Source: Agrobacterium vaccinii (GTDB taxonomy: Bacteria; Pseudomonadota; Alphaproteobacteria; Rhizobiales; Rhizobiaceae). From it: 64,000 nt of DNA. Position numbers and translations under genes: made by a program. Below, piece by piece: positions 17,271 to 27,720 of the stretch. Position 1 is the first letter of the stretch. The number at the start of each line of letters is the position of its first letter. A model generated the notes under the pieces. It had not been told where the DNA came from. It made no database searches and worked only from the letters and a program-made list of their open reading frames with translations. Location of the stretch: contig NZ_CP054150.1 of NCBI RefSeq assembly GCF_021310995.1, positions 124,001 to 188,000 of the forward strand, read 5' to 3'.

Positions 17271-19784
17271 TTACGCTGCGAAACGAGTGTCGCGATAGCC
17301 AGCGTTGGTATCGAGTTTGAACTGCTCGAGAAGTCCCAGCAACTGGTCCGTCTCTTCGTTCAACTGCTCGCTCGCCGCACTCGTTTCTTCCACCATCGCC
17401 GCATTTTGCTGCGTGAGAAGATCCACCTCACCCACGGAGCTGTTGATCTGTTGCAGGGCGACAGCCTGATCGTGCGTTGCCTGCGTGATCTTTTCGACGT
17501 GGTCGCTGACGTGGGAAATCTGCGAGCCGATCTGCGCCAGAGCATCGCCGGTCTGGTGGACCAGGCTGGAGCCTGCGGCAACCTCGGTGGAGGAAACGGC
17601 GATCAATTGCCGGATTTCCTTTGCAGCCGAGGCAGAGCGCTGCGCCAATTCACGCACCTCATGGGCAACCACCGCGAAGCCCTTGCCTGCTTCACCCGCA
17701 CGTGCTGCTTCAACGCCTGCATTCAGCGCCAGAAGGTTCGTCTGGAACGAGATGGAATCGATGACTTCGGTGATATTTCCGATGGTCTGCGATGCGTTCT
17801 CGATGCGTTGCATGGCCGTAACGGCGTTGCGCACGATAACAAGCGATTCCTCGGTGTTGCGGCGTGTCTTGTCGACAATGGTATTGGCTTCGCGAGCCCT
17901 GTCTACGGCATTGCGCATGTTGGTGTTGACCTCATCCACAGCCGCTGCGGTTTCCTCCAGCGATGCGGCCTGACGTTCGGTGCGACGCGCGAGATCGACG
18001 GCGGATTCCGACATCTGCTGGGCATTGCCCCTGATGACGCTGACATTTTCCTGAATGCCGCCGATGGTTTCGCGAAGGCGCAGCATTGACTGGTTGAAGT
18101 CCACACGCAACTGCTCAAGACGGTCGTTGAAAGGCGTATCGATGGTCGTGGAAATATCGCCTGAAGACAGTCGCTTCAAACCACCGGCAAGTGCGGTGAC
18201 GGCGAACTGAATCTGGCGGTCCAGTTCCTTGCGCTCGCTGTCGTTCGACTGCCGCTGCGCTTCCGCCGCTGCCCGCTGCTCTTCTGTTGCGACCTCGAGA
18301 CGGACGCGCTCCTCGGCATTTTCCTTGAAAACTTCCAGCGCACGCGCCATGTCGCCAATCTCATCGTAGCGATTTTTAGCGTTCAGCGGAATATTCGTGT
18401 CGCCCTTGGCCAGGCGTTTCATCGCGCTGACGATGCCTAGGATCGGCCCCTTGAAGGTCATCACCAGACCGATGCCTGCAAAGATGGCAACGAGGACGCC
18501 AATGACCATGGCAGAGAGCGAGATACCATCTGCCTTGCTGCGTTCCGTATCAGCGGCCAGACGCTGCTTTCCGGCAAAATCCGTCAGGCTGACCCAGACG
18601 CGGCGAATTTCTTCTTCCGCCATGCCGAATGCCACCTTGCGTTGCTCAGACACTGCCAGAAGGTCTGCTGCAGCGCGGTCCAACTTGGTTGCGGTGTCGT
18701 CGATGGCCTTTGCACTCTTGCGCGTCGATTCCGACATTGCGGCATCGCTGGTCATGGCGCCTGCCGAGACATTCAGGCGGAAGGCGGCGTCGCTGAATTT
18801 TTCCAGTGCGGCCTTGGTCTGGGCGGCAACATAGCCTGCCATTTCCAGTTCGAGGTTCTTGGCATCATCGCCGATCTGCCGGGCCGTTGCCAGAAATGTC
18901 GTCGCCTGTTCGATGGGCTGGTCGAGCTGGCCGAAGACCTCTGTAGCCTGTCGCGATTTGACAGTGGCAAAGCCTTGGAGACGAATGGTGGCCGGGCGCA
19001 TCAGGTTCACGACGCGGTCTACGGCACCAACGGTACTGTCGTTGACGATGCCGATGTCGAGCTGTGCGCGGATTTGCGAGACGGACTCCGCCATCTGTTC
19101 GATCAGGACTTTCTGGTCGACGGATGCGATTGCGACGAGGTCCTTTGCGGTTGCTTCCAAGGTGCCGATGGCCGCCTTGACCACTGCCATTTTTTCTTCC
19201 GGCAACATGGCCTTGTTGAAGTCGGTGACCACGGTTGCGATGACGTTTGCGCCACGGTTGAGTTTATCGGCCTCGCGCAACAAAAGCTTGGCTCTTGCTT
19301 CGTCCGTTTGCAGCGTGTTGCGGGTGTTGGTGGCGTTGGACAGAAGTCCATTCAGCTCGCGCAAAACAACGGCCAGGTCGGCGCTCATACCGGCACGGAG
19401 CGCCTGTTCCTTCTGGTGGCTGGACCACAATTCATTGACCTGATCATCGATGATTTTTGTGCGGTCGATTGCATCTTTTATCTCGGGAGAGGCGGCGTCT
19501 GCCGTGGCGCGCAGAAAATTCGCCTGCTCGGACAGCTGACGGTGCAATGTGGTGCGTGTGTCATCGTTAGTATTGTTGAGAAACGATGTCATGCCGCCAT
19601 AGACTTCCTTGAACCCGGTCAGCGACTGCAGGATCGTGTTGGAAACATCCATGCGGCTTTGCAGCAGATTTGATGCGTATAGGCCGGAAAGCCCCACTGC
19701 AAGAATGCTTGCAATGAAGGGAGCAATGAAAACGATGACTTTCGTTTGTATCTTGAAGCGTGCGAGCAGATTATCGATTACCAT
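17271..19784 (-). CDS. Methyl-accepting chemotaxis protein
   Basis: The roughly 837-residue chemoreceptor has a first membrane helix (about 15-38), a long periplasmic helical sensor region (40-420), a second helix ([19 protein letters not shown]), a HAMP domain and a long coiled-coil signalling domain. The conserved hairpin tip reads [20 protein letters not shown]. No C-terminal NWETF-type tether is present (it ends GYRDTRFAA). The all-helical sensor region gives no ligand clue. ATG 19784 is preceded by TTGGGGA as ribosome-binding site. No other che genes are nearby, so it is an orphan receptor. Confidence 0.95.
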   Translation of the reverse strand: MVIDNLLARFKIQTKVIVFIAPFIASILAVGLSGLYASNLLQSRMDVSNTILQSLTGFKEVYGGMTSFLNNTNDDTRTTLHRQLSEQANFLRATADAASPEIKDAIDRTKIIDDQVNELWSSHQKEQALRAGMSADLAVVLRELNGLLSNATNTRNTLQTDEARAKLLLREADKLNRGANVIATVVTDFNKAMLPEEKMAVVKAAIGTLEATAKDLVAIASVDQKVLIEQMAESVSQIRAQLDIGIVNDSTVGAVDRVVNLMRPATIRLQGFATVKSRQATEVFGQLDQPIEQATTFLATARQIGDDAKNLELEMAGYVAAQTKAALEKFSDAAFRLNVSAGAMTSDAAMSESTRKSAKAIDDTATKLDRAAADLLAVSEQRKVAFGMAEEEIRRVWVSLTDFAGKQRLAADTERSKADGISLSAMVIGVLVAIFAGIGLVMTFKGPILGIVSAMKRLAKGDTNIPLNAKNRYDEIGDMARALEVFKENAEERVRLEVATEEQRAAAEAQRQSNDSERKELDRQIQFAVTALAGGLKRLSSGDISTTIDTPFNDRLEQLRVDFNQSMLRLRETIGGIQENVSVIRGNAQQMSESAVDLARRTERQAASLEETAAAVDEVNTNMRNAVDRAREANTIVDKTRRNTEESLVIVRNAVTAMQRIENASQTIGNITEVIDSISFQTNLLALNAGVEAARAGEAGKGFAVVAHEVRELAQRSASAAKEIRQLIAVSSTEVAAGSSLVHQTGDALAQIGSQISHVSDHVEKITQATHDQAVALQQINSSVGEVDLLTQQNAAMVEETSAASEQLNEETDQLLGLLEQFKLDTNAGYRDTRFAA

Positions 19785-19916
19785 AATTTTCCCCAAGGCC
19801 CGTTTTTAGTTTTTATGTCGCTTTTCTCTGGCGCAATCGCCGTTTCTAACTTCTGCAATTCAGGTTTGAAAAAACGGTTAAGAGCGCGGCGATTTCAAGC
19901 GGTTGGCAAGGACGTA

Positions 19917-19938
19917 GACCGGCACGGGAGTGCCGGTC
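19917..19938. terminator. Hairpin after the dienelactone-hydrolase-like gene
   Basis: GACCGGCAC-GGGA-GTGCCGGTC is a perfect 9-bp stem 29 bases beyond the minus-strand hydrolase stop and about 130 bases upstream of the chemoreceptor start. It has no T-run, so it could be a Rho-independent terminator of weak type or an mRNA-stabilising hairpin. Confidence 0.4.
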
Positions 19939-19966
19939 CGGGTGGTAAAAACGTGTCAGGCTGACC

Positions 19967-21037
19967 TCAGTGGTCTGCTTTTAGCGTCTTGCCGAAGGCA
20001 TCGACGATGAGCCTCTTCAGTTCTTCATGAATGTCGACCCTGTCGCGCGGACCGGCAGGTTCGCAGATCGGATCGATCTCGCCGACCGATTTCAGGAAAT
20101 CGGCAGCGCCTGGCTTGCACACGGGCAGAAAGCTGAAATGGTCTGCGTCATCAACCTGCGCGTAGCTTGCCTTTGCCACATCCTTGGCAAGCTGGTCCGA
20201 AATCACCGAAACCGGGATTTGACCGACACTGCCCAGATTGATGAAGGTCAAGGGAATGTCGATTGCCGCAAGGCTGTCCTTGGTGAAGGCCACCTCCAGA
20301 CCGGGATCGACGAGCACCGCCGTGCGGATACGGGCGTCTTGGTTCGATTGCTCGAAGCGCGTCTTGTCCACGCCGCGCAAATCCAATTTCGGGACTGAGA
20401 TTGGCTCGTCGTTCTTGAAACCTTTGCCACCGGCAAACCACTGGCAATCCATGGAGGCCGCATAGTCCACGCAATATTGCACATAGGCGTCAAGATTGGC
20501 CCGACCGCCCACCAGCTCCAGTGCCGTGCTGCCGCCGAGGGAAAAGCCGAGAATGCCGATACGCTTGGCATCGACGGATTTCGACAGTTCGGGATCAGAT
20601 GTCAGCGACGTGATGATGGTAGAGATGTCATCCGTGCGCTCCCATATTTTTGGCGTTTCTTCGGGAGTGGAATCGCCACTGGTGGTGCCGGGATGGTCAG
20701 GTGCTGCAACGACGTAGCCTGCCTGCGCAAGTGCGGTGGCAATCCACGCCATGGCGACCGCGCGGGAACCCGAGCCGTGCGAAAGCAGGATCAGTGGCTT
20801 TGGGCCGGACGAAAGCGCGACATTCTTGACCGCTTGCGCTCCGTCAAAAATCCTGTTTTCGCCGACACTAATTGTTTCGCCCTCTCCGCTGGAAGGGTAC
20901 CAGAGAGTGACGGACAAATCCCTGTTGCGGGCAGGGGAGTGTATCGTGATGTCACGCGTGCCGACGACATCATCAGCCAGTGCGGACTGGAGGGTGAAAG
21001 CGGTCAGCAGCAGAGCGGTGGGGAGTATAAAGCGCAT
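19967..21037 (-). CDS. Secreted alpha/beta-hydrolase (dienelactone hydrolase/PAF-acetylhydrolase-like)
   Basis: The 356-residue protein has a signal peptide ending QSALA. Its alpha/beta-hydrolase fold shows the oxyanion strand LILLSHGSGSRA, the nucleophile elbow GILGFSLGGS (Ser in GFSLG) and a late His (VDDADHFSFLP). The N-terminal part (RDITIHSPARNRDLSVTLWYPSSG) is typical of the predicted dienelactone hydrolase group, which also includes PAF-acetylhydrolase-like enzymes. The substrate is unknown. GAGG lies 7 bases before the ATG. The next gene is a divergent AraC-type regulator that might control it. Confidence 0.85.
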   Translation of the reverse strand: MRFILPTALLLTAFTLQSALADDVVGTRDITIHSPARNRDLSVTLWYPSSGEGETISVGENRIFDGAQAVKNVALSSGPKPLILLSHGSGSRAVAMAWIATALAQAGYVVAAPDHPGTTSGDSTPEETPKIWERTDDISTIITSLTSDPELSKSVDAKRIGILGFSLGGSTALELVGGRANLDAYVQYCVDYAASMDCQWFAGGKGFKNDEPISVPKLDLRGVDKTRFEQSNQDARIRTAVLVDPGLEVAFTKDSLAAIDIPLTFINLGSVGQIPVSVISDQLAKDVAKASYAQVDDADHFSFLPVCKPGAADFLKSVGEIDPICEPAGPRDRVDIHEELKRLIVDAFGKTLKADH

Positions 21038-21178
21038 CGTAAAACCTCATGGTTGGAGCAACGAGGCCGGTGTCTGCGCATGGCAACTTTTTCACGCCCT
21101 GAAACACGATTGAGGTCGTCCGTAAACGCGATCTGGTCCATGTAGAAAGCGTCGTCTTTTCAGCGCGAGGCTGTCACC

Positions 21179-22237
21179 TTGATTTTCGTACCCATGCCCT
21201 TCGTCGTCGCATTGCTGTTGGTTCTCATGCTGCTCTCGATCATCCGCAGCAATGGCGAAGGCCGCGCCAACCGTCCGTTTCTTGCAATGATTTTGCTGAG
21301 CGCCGTGCAATCGACCATTGTCGGCCTGCGCTGGGGTTACCAGATCGAGGAGTTGAAATACGCTTTGCCGGTCATGGCATCGGTTTTGCCACCGCTGGCT
21401 TATGCCAGCTTCAGAAGCCTCATGCACAGCTGGCGCTTGAAAAGTGCCGCCAACATTGTGAGCATCGCCGCGCCGCCCATCGTGGTCGCCGTCTTGCTCG
21501 TGACCTATCCCGTCGCGATCGATGGCATTCTCATCTTGCTGTTCGTGGGGTATGCGTTTGCCATCGTGTTGTTGGGCAAGCGCGGTCCGGATGGGCTGGA
21601 GGAGGCGCAGTTCGCCAGTGTGACCTCGGTTCACCGGGCGCTTTTTATCGCCGCCTTCGCTCTGTGCCTTTCCGCCGCTTTCGATGTTCTCGTTCTGCTC
21701 GACTTTGAGTGGGCGCAGGGCCAGAACGCTGCCGCCATCATCAGCAATGGAAATCTGCTAGGACTGCTTCTGATCGGGCTGACGTCATGGGTGGCAGGAG
21801 ATAGCAGGCCGGAAAAGCACAGGGATGTAGAACCTGCACCGGCTGATCCTGCCGCTGCGACGCCCGAAGACCACGAGATCATGGGTCGATTGGAGGAGAT
21901 GATGAGCAGGCATAAGGTCTATCGCGACGAAAACCTCAATCTCTCCCGTCTGGCGCGCAAGATGGTACTGCCCAGCCGTCAGATTTCACAGGCCATCAAC
22001 CGCGCAACGGGCGGAAACGTATCACAATATATCAACCAGCTGAGAGTGAAGGACGCATGCCGACTGCTGGAGGAAACGGACCAGTCGGTGACGTCGATCA
22101 TGCTGGAAAGCGGCTTTCAGACAAAGTCCAATTTTAATCGCGAGTTTCGACGTATCACCGGCATGAGCCCCGTCGCATGGCGCGACCGGGAAGTCTGGAC
22201 GCTGGTCTCCAGCCATAAAAATGGCCACCCGGCATAA
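21179..22237 (+). CDS. AraC-family regulator with membrane N-terminal domain
   Basis: The 352-residue protein has six or seven N-terminal membrane helices (about 1-205) and a C-terminal AraC/XylS DNA-binding domain (about 235-340). The latter includes NLSRLARKMVLPSRQISQAI and the second-helix stretch VTSIMLESGFQTKSNFNREF. Membrane-anchored AraC regulators are one-component sensors of an external or membrane signal. The start is a TTG at 21179 with GCGAGG about 8 bases upstream; ATG 21194 is possible. It is divergent from the secreted hydrolase gene, its likeliest target. Confidence 0.9.
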   Translation: MIFVPMPFVVALLLVLMLLSIIRSNGEGRANRPFLAMILLSAVQSTIVGLRWGYQIEELKYALPVMASVLPPLAYASFRSLMHSWRLKSAANIVSIAAPPIVVAVLLVTYPVAIDGILILLFVGYAFAIVLLGKRGPDGLEEAQFASVTSVHRALFIAAFALCLSAAFDVLVLLDFEWAQGQNAAAIISNGNLLGLLLIGLTSWVAGDSRPEKHRDVEPAPADPAAATPEDHEIMGRLEEMMSRHKVYRDENLNLSRLARKMVLPSRQISQAINRATGGNVSQYINQLRVKDACRLLEETDQSVTSIMLESGFQTKSNFNREFRRITGMSPVAWRDREVWTLVSSHKNGHPA

Positions 22238-22272
22238 CCGGATGGCCCAAAGCGTCTCAGCGAGACTGGTAA

Positions 22273-23388
<1,116 letters not shown>

Positions 23389-23618
23389 CTAATATGAAGA
23401 TTCAAGGCGAACCGCATGGTACGCCTCCCATAAACTACTAACCATGTCCGGTTGCAGTCTTCAAGACAATCTTGATGATATTGAGTCGGCAGTCTCTGTC
23501 TCGCAGTAGAGGCGATATGTTGCCTTCAACTACCGGATGAATGAGCATTCCTGCGGACCTCCAATGCCCTTTGGTTGAGAGACCGAAAAGCCAACGGCTC
23601 CGATTCATAAGGCTAGAA

Positions 23619-23633
23619 TTAGAATTATTCTAA
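23619..23633. promoter_or_regulatory. Iron control element 1 (Irr-type) upstream of mbfA
   Basis: TTAGAATTATTCTAA is a perfect 15-base palindrome matching the core of the rhizobial iron control element bound by Irr. Its centre (23626) is 47 bases from that of the second element. The remainder of the 318-base gap between the TRAP gene and mbfA shows no gene. Confidence 0.75.
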
Positions 23634-23663
23634 ATTGACTTGCGCAAATTATTCGGCGGGATT

Positions 23664-23682
23664 ATTTAGAATTATTCTAAAT
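23664..23682. promoter_or_regulatory. Iron control element 2 (Irr-type) upstream of mbfA
   Basis: ATTTAGAATTATTCTAAAT is a perfect 19-base palindrome, 12 bases before the mbfA ATG. Its position would block RNA polymerase or initiation, which fits repression of mbfA by Irr when iron is low. Confidence 0.8.
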
Positions 23683-23694
23683 CGGACGCCTCCC

Positions 23695-24678
23695 ATGTTT
23701 CGCAATCTGTTCTCCCGTTCCAAACGTCCTTTCGCCTCCTTGAGCGAACAGGAAATTCTCGCCCTCGCTATTTCCTCCGAGGAGGACGACGCTCGTATCT
23801 ACCGCTCCTATGCGGGGCATCTGCGGGCTCAATATCCCCAGTCGGCCAAGGTCTTCGAGGATATGGCCGAGGTCGAACAGGCCCATCGCAACATGCTGAT
23901 CGGCATGCACCAGGACAGATTTGGTGACATGATTCCCTTGATCCGTCGCGAGCATGTCAGCGGCTTTTACGAGCGTAAGCCCGACTGGTTGGTCAAGAAC
24001 CTGTCGCTTGAGACCATGCGTAAGCAGGCCGAACTGATGGAAGGTCAGGCCATCCGCTTTTACGACCAAGCCGTAAAACACGTGACCGATGCCTCCACAC
24101 GCAAGCTCCTGGGCGATTTGGCTGAAGCCGAACGCGGGCATGAAGATATTGCCGGTATGCTGAACGGCAAGCATCTGCCCGAAGACGTAAAATCCGACGA
24201 AGAGGAAACTGCAAAACGGCAATTCCTGTTGACCTATGTTCAACCAGGCTTGGCAGGTCTGATGGATGGCTCGGTCTCGACGCTGGCCCCCATTTTTGCT
24301 GCCGCTTTCGCCACGCAGGACACATGGCAGACCTTCCTCATCGGTCTGTCCGCCTCCGTTGGCGCTGGTATCTCCATGGGCTTTACCGAAGCCGCCCATG
24401 ATGACGGCAAGCTTTCCGGCCGTGGATCGCCTTTGAAGCGCGGTCTTGCATCCGGCATCATGACGGCCATCGGCGGTCTGGGGCATACGCTGCCCTATCT
24501 CATCTCGCATTTCTGGACGGCGACCGCCGTTGCCGCCGTCATCGTCTTCATGGAACTCTGGGCGATCGCCTTCATCCAGAACCGCTATATGGAAACGCCG
24601 TTTCTGCGCGCCGTCTTTCAGGTGGTGTTGGGCGGTTCGCTGGTGTTGGCGGCAGGCATTCTCATCGGCAATGGCTGA
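23695..24678 (+). CDS. mbfA: Membrane-bound ferritin MbfA (rubrerythrin/VIT1 fusion)
   Basis: The 327-residue protein has an N-terminal ferritin-like di-iron domain (about 15-155, with repeated ExxH/E motifs such as EVEQAHRNM and AEAERGHEDI) and a C-terminal VIT1/CCC1-type membrane domain of about five helices (about 180-325). MbfA exports ferrous iron in Agrobacterium and Bradyrhizobium and protects against iron and peroxide stress. ATG 23695 was chosen because the longer frame would run through the Irr operators. Two Irr-type palindromes precede it. Identity is strongly supported by the fusion plus these elements. Confidence 0.95.
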   Translation: MFRNLFSRSKRPFASLSEQEILALAISSEEDDARIYRSYAGHLRAQYPQSAKVFEDMAEVEQAHRNMLIGMHQDRFGDMIPLIRREHVSGFYERKPDWLVKNLSLETMRKQAELMEGQAIRFYDQAVKHVTDASTRKLLGDLAEAERGHEDIAGMLNGKHLPEDVKSDEEETAKRQFLLTYVQPGLAGLMDGSVSTLAPIFAAAFATQDTWQTFLIGLSASVGAGISMGFTEAAHDDGKLSGRGSPLKRGLASGIMTAIGGLGHTLPYLISHFWTATAVAAVIVFMELWAIAFIQNRYMETPFLRAVFQVVLGGSLVLAAGILIGNG

Positions 24679-24684
24679 TGTGAG

Positions 24685-24713
24685 GGAGGGCTTCGTTCGT
24701 AATGAAGCCCTCC
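24685..24713. terminator. Hairpin between convergent mbfA and RidA genes
   Basis: GGAGGGCTTC/GAAGCCCTCC is a perfect 10-bp stem with a 9-base loop, placed exactly in the 42-base gap between two convergent genes. It could serve as a bidirectional terminator although no T-run follows. Confidence 0.5.
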
Positions 24714-24720
24714 TAATAAG

Positions 24721-25116
24721 TCACGCCTGCGGAATGTGGGCGATGACTTTGATTTCGAAGTCGAAACCCGCCAGCCAGTTCACGCCAACCGCAGTCCATG
24801 TGGGGTAGGGCTTTTCACTAAAAACAGTCGCTTTTATACCCATGATGGTTTCTAGCTGATTTTCAGGGTCAGTGTGGAAGGTGGTGACATCGATTATGTC
24901 ATCGAAGGTCGCGCCTGCTGCCGCCAGAACAGCCTTCAGATTGTCGAAAGCAAGCTGCACCTGTTTGGCAAAATCCGGTTCGGCGGAGCCGTCTTCGCGG
25001 CTGCCGACTTGGCCGGAAACGAACAACAGGTCGCCGGAGCGAACTGCTGCCGAATAACCGTGGGCTTCGTAAAGCGCGTGGCGGTTCGCGGGGAAAATTG
25101 CGTCGCGTTTGCTCAT
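24721..25116 (-). CDS. RidA/YjgF-family protein
   Basis: The 131-residue protein belongs to the RidA/Rid superfamily. Its segments YSAAVRSGDLLFVSGQVG, QVQLAFDNLKAVLAAAGATFDDIIDVTTF and the late PTWTAVGVNWLAG match the family. The usual C-terminal catalytic Arg of true RidA (in an R-A/P-A-x-V context) is not obvious (TWTAVGV), so it may belong to a Rid subgroup without classical imine deaminase activity. It is divergent from a TetR regulator, with three operator palindromes between them. Confidence 0.9.
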   Translation of the reverse strand: MSKRDAIFPANRHALYEAHGYSAAVRSGDLLFVSGQVGSREDGSAEPDFAKQVQLAFDNLKAVLAAAGATFDDIIDVTTFHTDPENQLETIMGIKATVFSEKPYPTWTAVGVNWLAGFDFEIKVIAHIPQA

Positions 25117-25234
25117 TTTTGTGACTCCAGAGTTCTAGGCAGCAGTATCCGTGCCTCGGCTCGACGTGAAAAGCGTCGGGCGAGGTCGTGCGATCTGGCC
25201 TACGATGACTTTACTGTTCGAGACAGAGTTTGAT

Positions 25235-25298
25235 ATACGTCTCGTATGTTTAAATAGCCAGCATACGACGCGTATGTCAATATGTATACGCATCGTAT
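25235..25298. promoter_or_regulatory. Three tandem TetR operator palindromes
   Basis: The pattern ATACG-N3-CGTAT occurs three times, each a perfect palindrome: 25235-25247 (centre TCT), 25263-25275 (centre ACG, extended by a further C/G pair) and 25286-25298 (centre CAT). Centres are 28 and 23 bases apart. They lie 20-84 bases upstream of the TetR start and 119-182 bases from the divergent RidA start. They are the probable binding sites of the TetR protein. Confidence 0.75.
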
Positions 25299-25318
25299 GT
25301 TAATTTCGAGGATGAGAT

Positions 25319-25912
25319 ATGACACCGAAAACGCGGTCGCAAATGGTCGAGGAGACACGCGCAAAACTCATCGCGGCGGCACGAAAGGCCTTTGCATCAA
25401 AGGGTTATGCCGCGTCGTCCATGGATGACCTCACAGCGGAGGCAGGCCTGACCCGCGGTGCGCTCTATCACAATTTTGGTGACAAAAAAGGCCTGCTACA
25501 GGCCGTTATCGACCAGATCGATGCCGAAATGCTGGCGAGAATGCGTGTCGTTCAGGAAGAAGCCGAGACGCCTTGGCGCGGTCTGCTTGCCGAAAGTGTG
25601 GCTTATATCGAAATGGCTTTGGAGCCTGAAATACAGCGCATCATGTTGTTGGATGGACCTGCAGTGCTGGGCGATCCGGCCAAATGGCCCAACCAGACGG
25701 CTTGCCTCAAGCGAATTGAGAAAACGGTTCAGGAACTGATTAATGATGGCGCGCTCAAGCCGCTGGATGCCAGGGCCGCAACGTGGTTGCTGAATGGCGC
25801 CGTGTTGAATGCGGCTCTCTGGATTGCCGCAGCCGGCGATCCTCGCGCGGCCTTTCCAAAGGCCATCGAAGCCTTCCACTCCATGGCCTCCGGTTTGCTG
25901 GCGAAGCCATGA
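25319..25912 (+). CDS. TetR-family transcriptional regulator
   Basis: The 197-residue repressor has an N-terminal helix-turn-helix (about 10-57, with SMDDLTAEAGLTRGALYHNFGDKKGLL) and a helical ligand domain resembling the TetR C-terminal group of AcrR-like proteins (ending with FHSMASGLLAKP). GAGG lies 9 bases before the ATG. Three perfect palindromes upstream point to autorepression and control of the divergent RidA-like gene. Confidence 0.93.
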   Translation: MTPKTRSQMVEETRAKLIAAARKAFASKGYAASSMDDLTAEAGLTRGALYHNFGDKKGLLQAVIDQIDAEMLARMRVVQEEAETPWRGLLAESVAYIEMALEPEIQRIMLLDGPAVLGDPAKWPNQTACLKRIEKTVQELINDGALKPLDARAATWLLNGAVLNAALWIAAAGDPRAAFPKAIEAFHSMASGLLAKP

Positions 25913-25924
25913 TTGCCCCGGCCG

Positions 25925-27517
25925 TCATAACCTGTTTATCGGCATTGGCTGATAGCGCTCGATACCGATAGCGTCCAGAAACGCCTGATCGTGGCTGACA
26001 ACCAGAAGCGCGCCGTCATAGGCGCGCAAGCCCGCCTCGACAGCCTCTATTGCGTCGATATCGAGATGGTTGGTCGGTTCATCCAAAATCAGAAACGGCG
26101 GCGGGGCTTCACCTCCCAGGGTACAGGCCAGACCCGCCCGCAAAAGCTGGCCGCCGCTCAATGCTCCGACCAACTGCAAGGCCGCATCGGCGCGAAACAT
26201 GAAGCGGGACAGCGCCGCGCGGCACGCATTGTCGTCGAACTGCGGGTTTAGTCGTCGAAAATTGTCCAGAATGGATGTCGTGGCGTCGAGAATACTTACC
26301 TGCTGATCCAGCATGGCCCAGTCCGTGAAAATCCTGATCTCACCGCTCCACGGTTTCAACGCACCTGTCATGACAGAGAGCAGCGTGGATTTGCCCGATC
26401 CATTTGCGCCGGTCACGGCAATCCGTTCCGGCCCAGTGATGGAAAAGGAAACATCACGCAAGACCGGCAGACCGGGCAGATATCCCGCCGTAATCCCGTC
26501 CATCTGCAACACCATTTTCGATGCGGGGAGGCCGGTCGAGGCAAGCGATACCGAAAGTGGCTGAAGTATTTCTATTTTGCGGCGTGCCGTTTCGAGTGTC
26601 TGCGTAGCATCGGCCTCTCGGCTTTCCGCCAGCCTTGAATGGCTGCCGCTGGTGCCTTCGCTTCGGTTTTTCATGGCTCCGAGGAGGATTCGGGGCTGGT
26701 CGCGTTTGGCGGCCTTGCGTCGCCCGGTGCTGTCTTTGCGTGCCTTGGCCTCGGCTCTCTCCTGTGTTTTGCGAGCGACGTCGTTGAGCTGTTTCTCAGC
26801 CTCGGACATGTCGCGCTCCACGGCAGCAAGCTCCAATGCTTTCAGGCTCTGATAATGGCTCCAATTTCCGCCGTAGCGTTTCGCCCCAAGCGAGGTCAGG
26901 TCCACGATGGTGTCCATGCTCTCCAGCAATTCGCGATCATGGCTGACGACCAGCGCCCCGCCGCGCCATGCCCTCAGAAAATCAATGATGGCTGTGCGGC
27001 CCTCGCGGTCGAGATTGTTGGTCGGCTCGTCCAGCAGCATGAAATCCGGCTTGCGGAACACCAGCGCGGCAAGTCCGGCGCGTGTGCGTTGCCCGCCGGA
27101 CAGGCATGACAGGTGCGTCTCGGCACTGGCATCAAGGCCGAGAAGACCAAGGGCTGACCGCATGCGGTCCTCTAACGTCCAGTCGGCAATTTCCAGTTCC
27201 GCAAGCGTTGCCTGACCGCTTTCGGCCTGCCTGATAATGGCCAGCGCTTGAGATACACCAAAGAGATCAGCGATGGTGTGATGTGCATCCACCTGCACGG
27301 TTTGCTGCATCGTGCCGATGCTACCCGAGATGGAGACGCTCCCTGCATGCGGAATGAGGTCGCCAGCGATCAGTCTCAGCAATGTGGATTTTCCAACACC
27401 GTTACGACCCACAAGACCGGTTCGTTCACTGTCGAAGCTGAGTGTCAGGTTTGAAAAGAGGATACGCCCTTCAGGCGTGGACCAGCTGAGATTGGAGAGT
27501 GTTATGGAGGCAGGCAT
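25925..27517 (-). CDS. ABC-F family ATPase
   Basis: The roughly 530-residue protein has two ABC domains and no membrane segment. The first has Walker A GRNGVGKST, signature LSGGQRTRAGLA and Walker B FMLLDEPTNNLD. The second has Walker A GANGSGKST, signature LSGGQLLRAGLA and Walker B FLILDEPTNHLD. A charged linker (EKQLNDVARKTQERAEAKARK) separates them. ABC-F proteins act on the ribosome, some conferring antibiotic resistance, some as translation factors. This resembles the Uup/YheS-like group, but subgroup is uncertain. I chose ATG 27517 (MPASITLSNLSW), since an upstream extension is not family-like. Confidence 0.9.
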   Translation of the reverse strand: MPASITLSNLSWSTPEGRILFSNLTLSFDSERTGLVGRNGVGKSTLLRLIAGDLIPHAGSVSISGSIGTMQQTVQVDAHHTIADLFGVSQALAIIRQAESGQATLAELEIADWTLEDRMRSALGLLGLDASAETHLSCLSGGQRTRAGLAALVFRKPDFMLLDEPTNNLDREGRTAIIDFLRAWRGGALVVSHDRELLESMDTIVDLTSLGAKRYGGNWSHYQSLKALELAAVERDMSEAEKQLNDVARKTQERAEAKARKDSTGRRKAAKRDQPRILLGAMKNRSEGTSGSHSRLAESREADATQTLETARRKIEILQPLSVSLASTGLPASKMVLQMDGITAGYLPGLPVLRDVSFSITGPERIAVTGANGSGKSTLLSVMTGALKPWSGEIRIFTDWAMLDQQVSILDATTSILDNFRRLNPQFDDNACRAALSRFMFRADAALQLVGALSGGQLLRAGLACTLGGEAPPPFLILDEPTNHLDIDAIEAVEAGLRAYDGALLVVSHDQAFLDAIGIERYQPMPINRL

Positions 27518-27688
27518 GAGCAACGACTTTCCCGAAAACAACAAAATGGGTGGCTGTTGTTGTTGGGGAGAAATCCATGTCGAACACATCCTGCGAGAAT
27601 TGGCTGAGACCCCATAATAGGATCGGCTCAATGTGTGTTCAAGCTAAAATGAGATGTTGGACGGCGCGGTGACGCACCATTTCCAAGT

Positions 27689-27712
27689 TGCGGCAGGCAC
27701 AAACCTGCCGCA
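27689..27712 (-). terminator. Hairpin after the transglutaminase-like gene
   Basis: TGCGGCAGG/CCTGCCGCA is a perfect 9-bp stem with a 6-base loop, beginning 9 bases past the minus-strand stop codon at 27721. No T-run follows. The rest of the 203-base gap to the ABC-F start holds nothing I recognise. Confidence 0.5.
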
Positions 27713-27720
27713 GCACGTCA

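Noticed and set aside
18642..19673. 343-codon open frame antisense to the chemoreceptor gene
   Set aside because: Composition is Cys/Gly/Arg-rich without motifs, as expected for a shadow of a helical Ala/Glu/Arg-rich protein.
23635..23694. Upstream extension of mbfA by 20 codons
   Set aside because: The extension would be encoded by the Irr operator itself and lacks a ribosome-binding site; the known MbfA start is MFRNLF.
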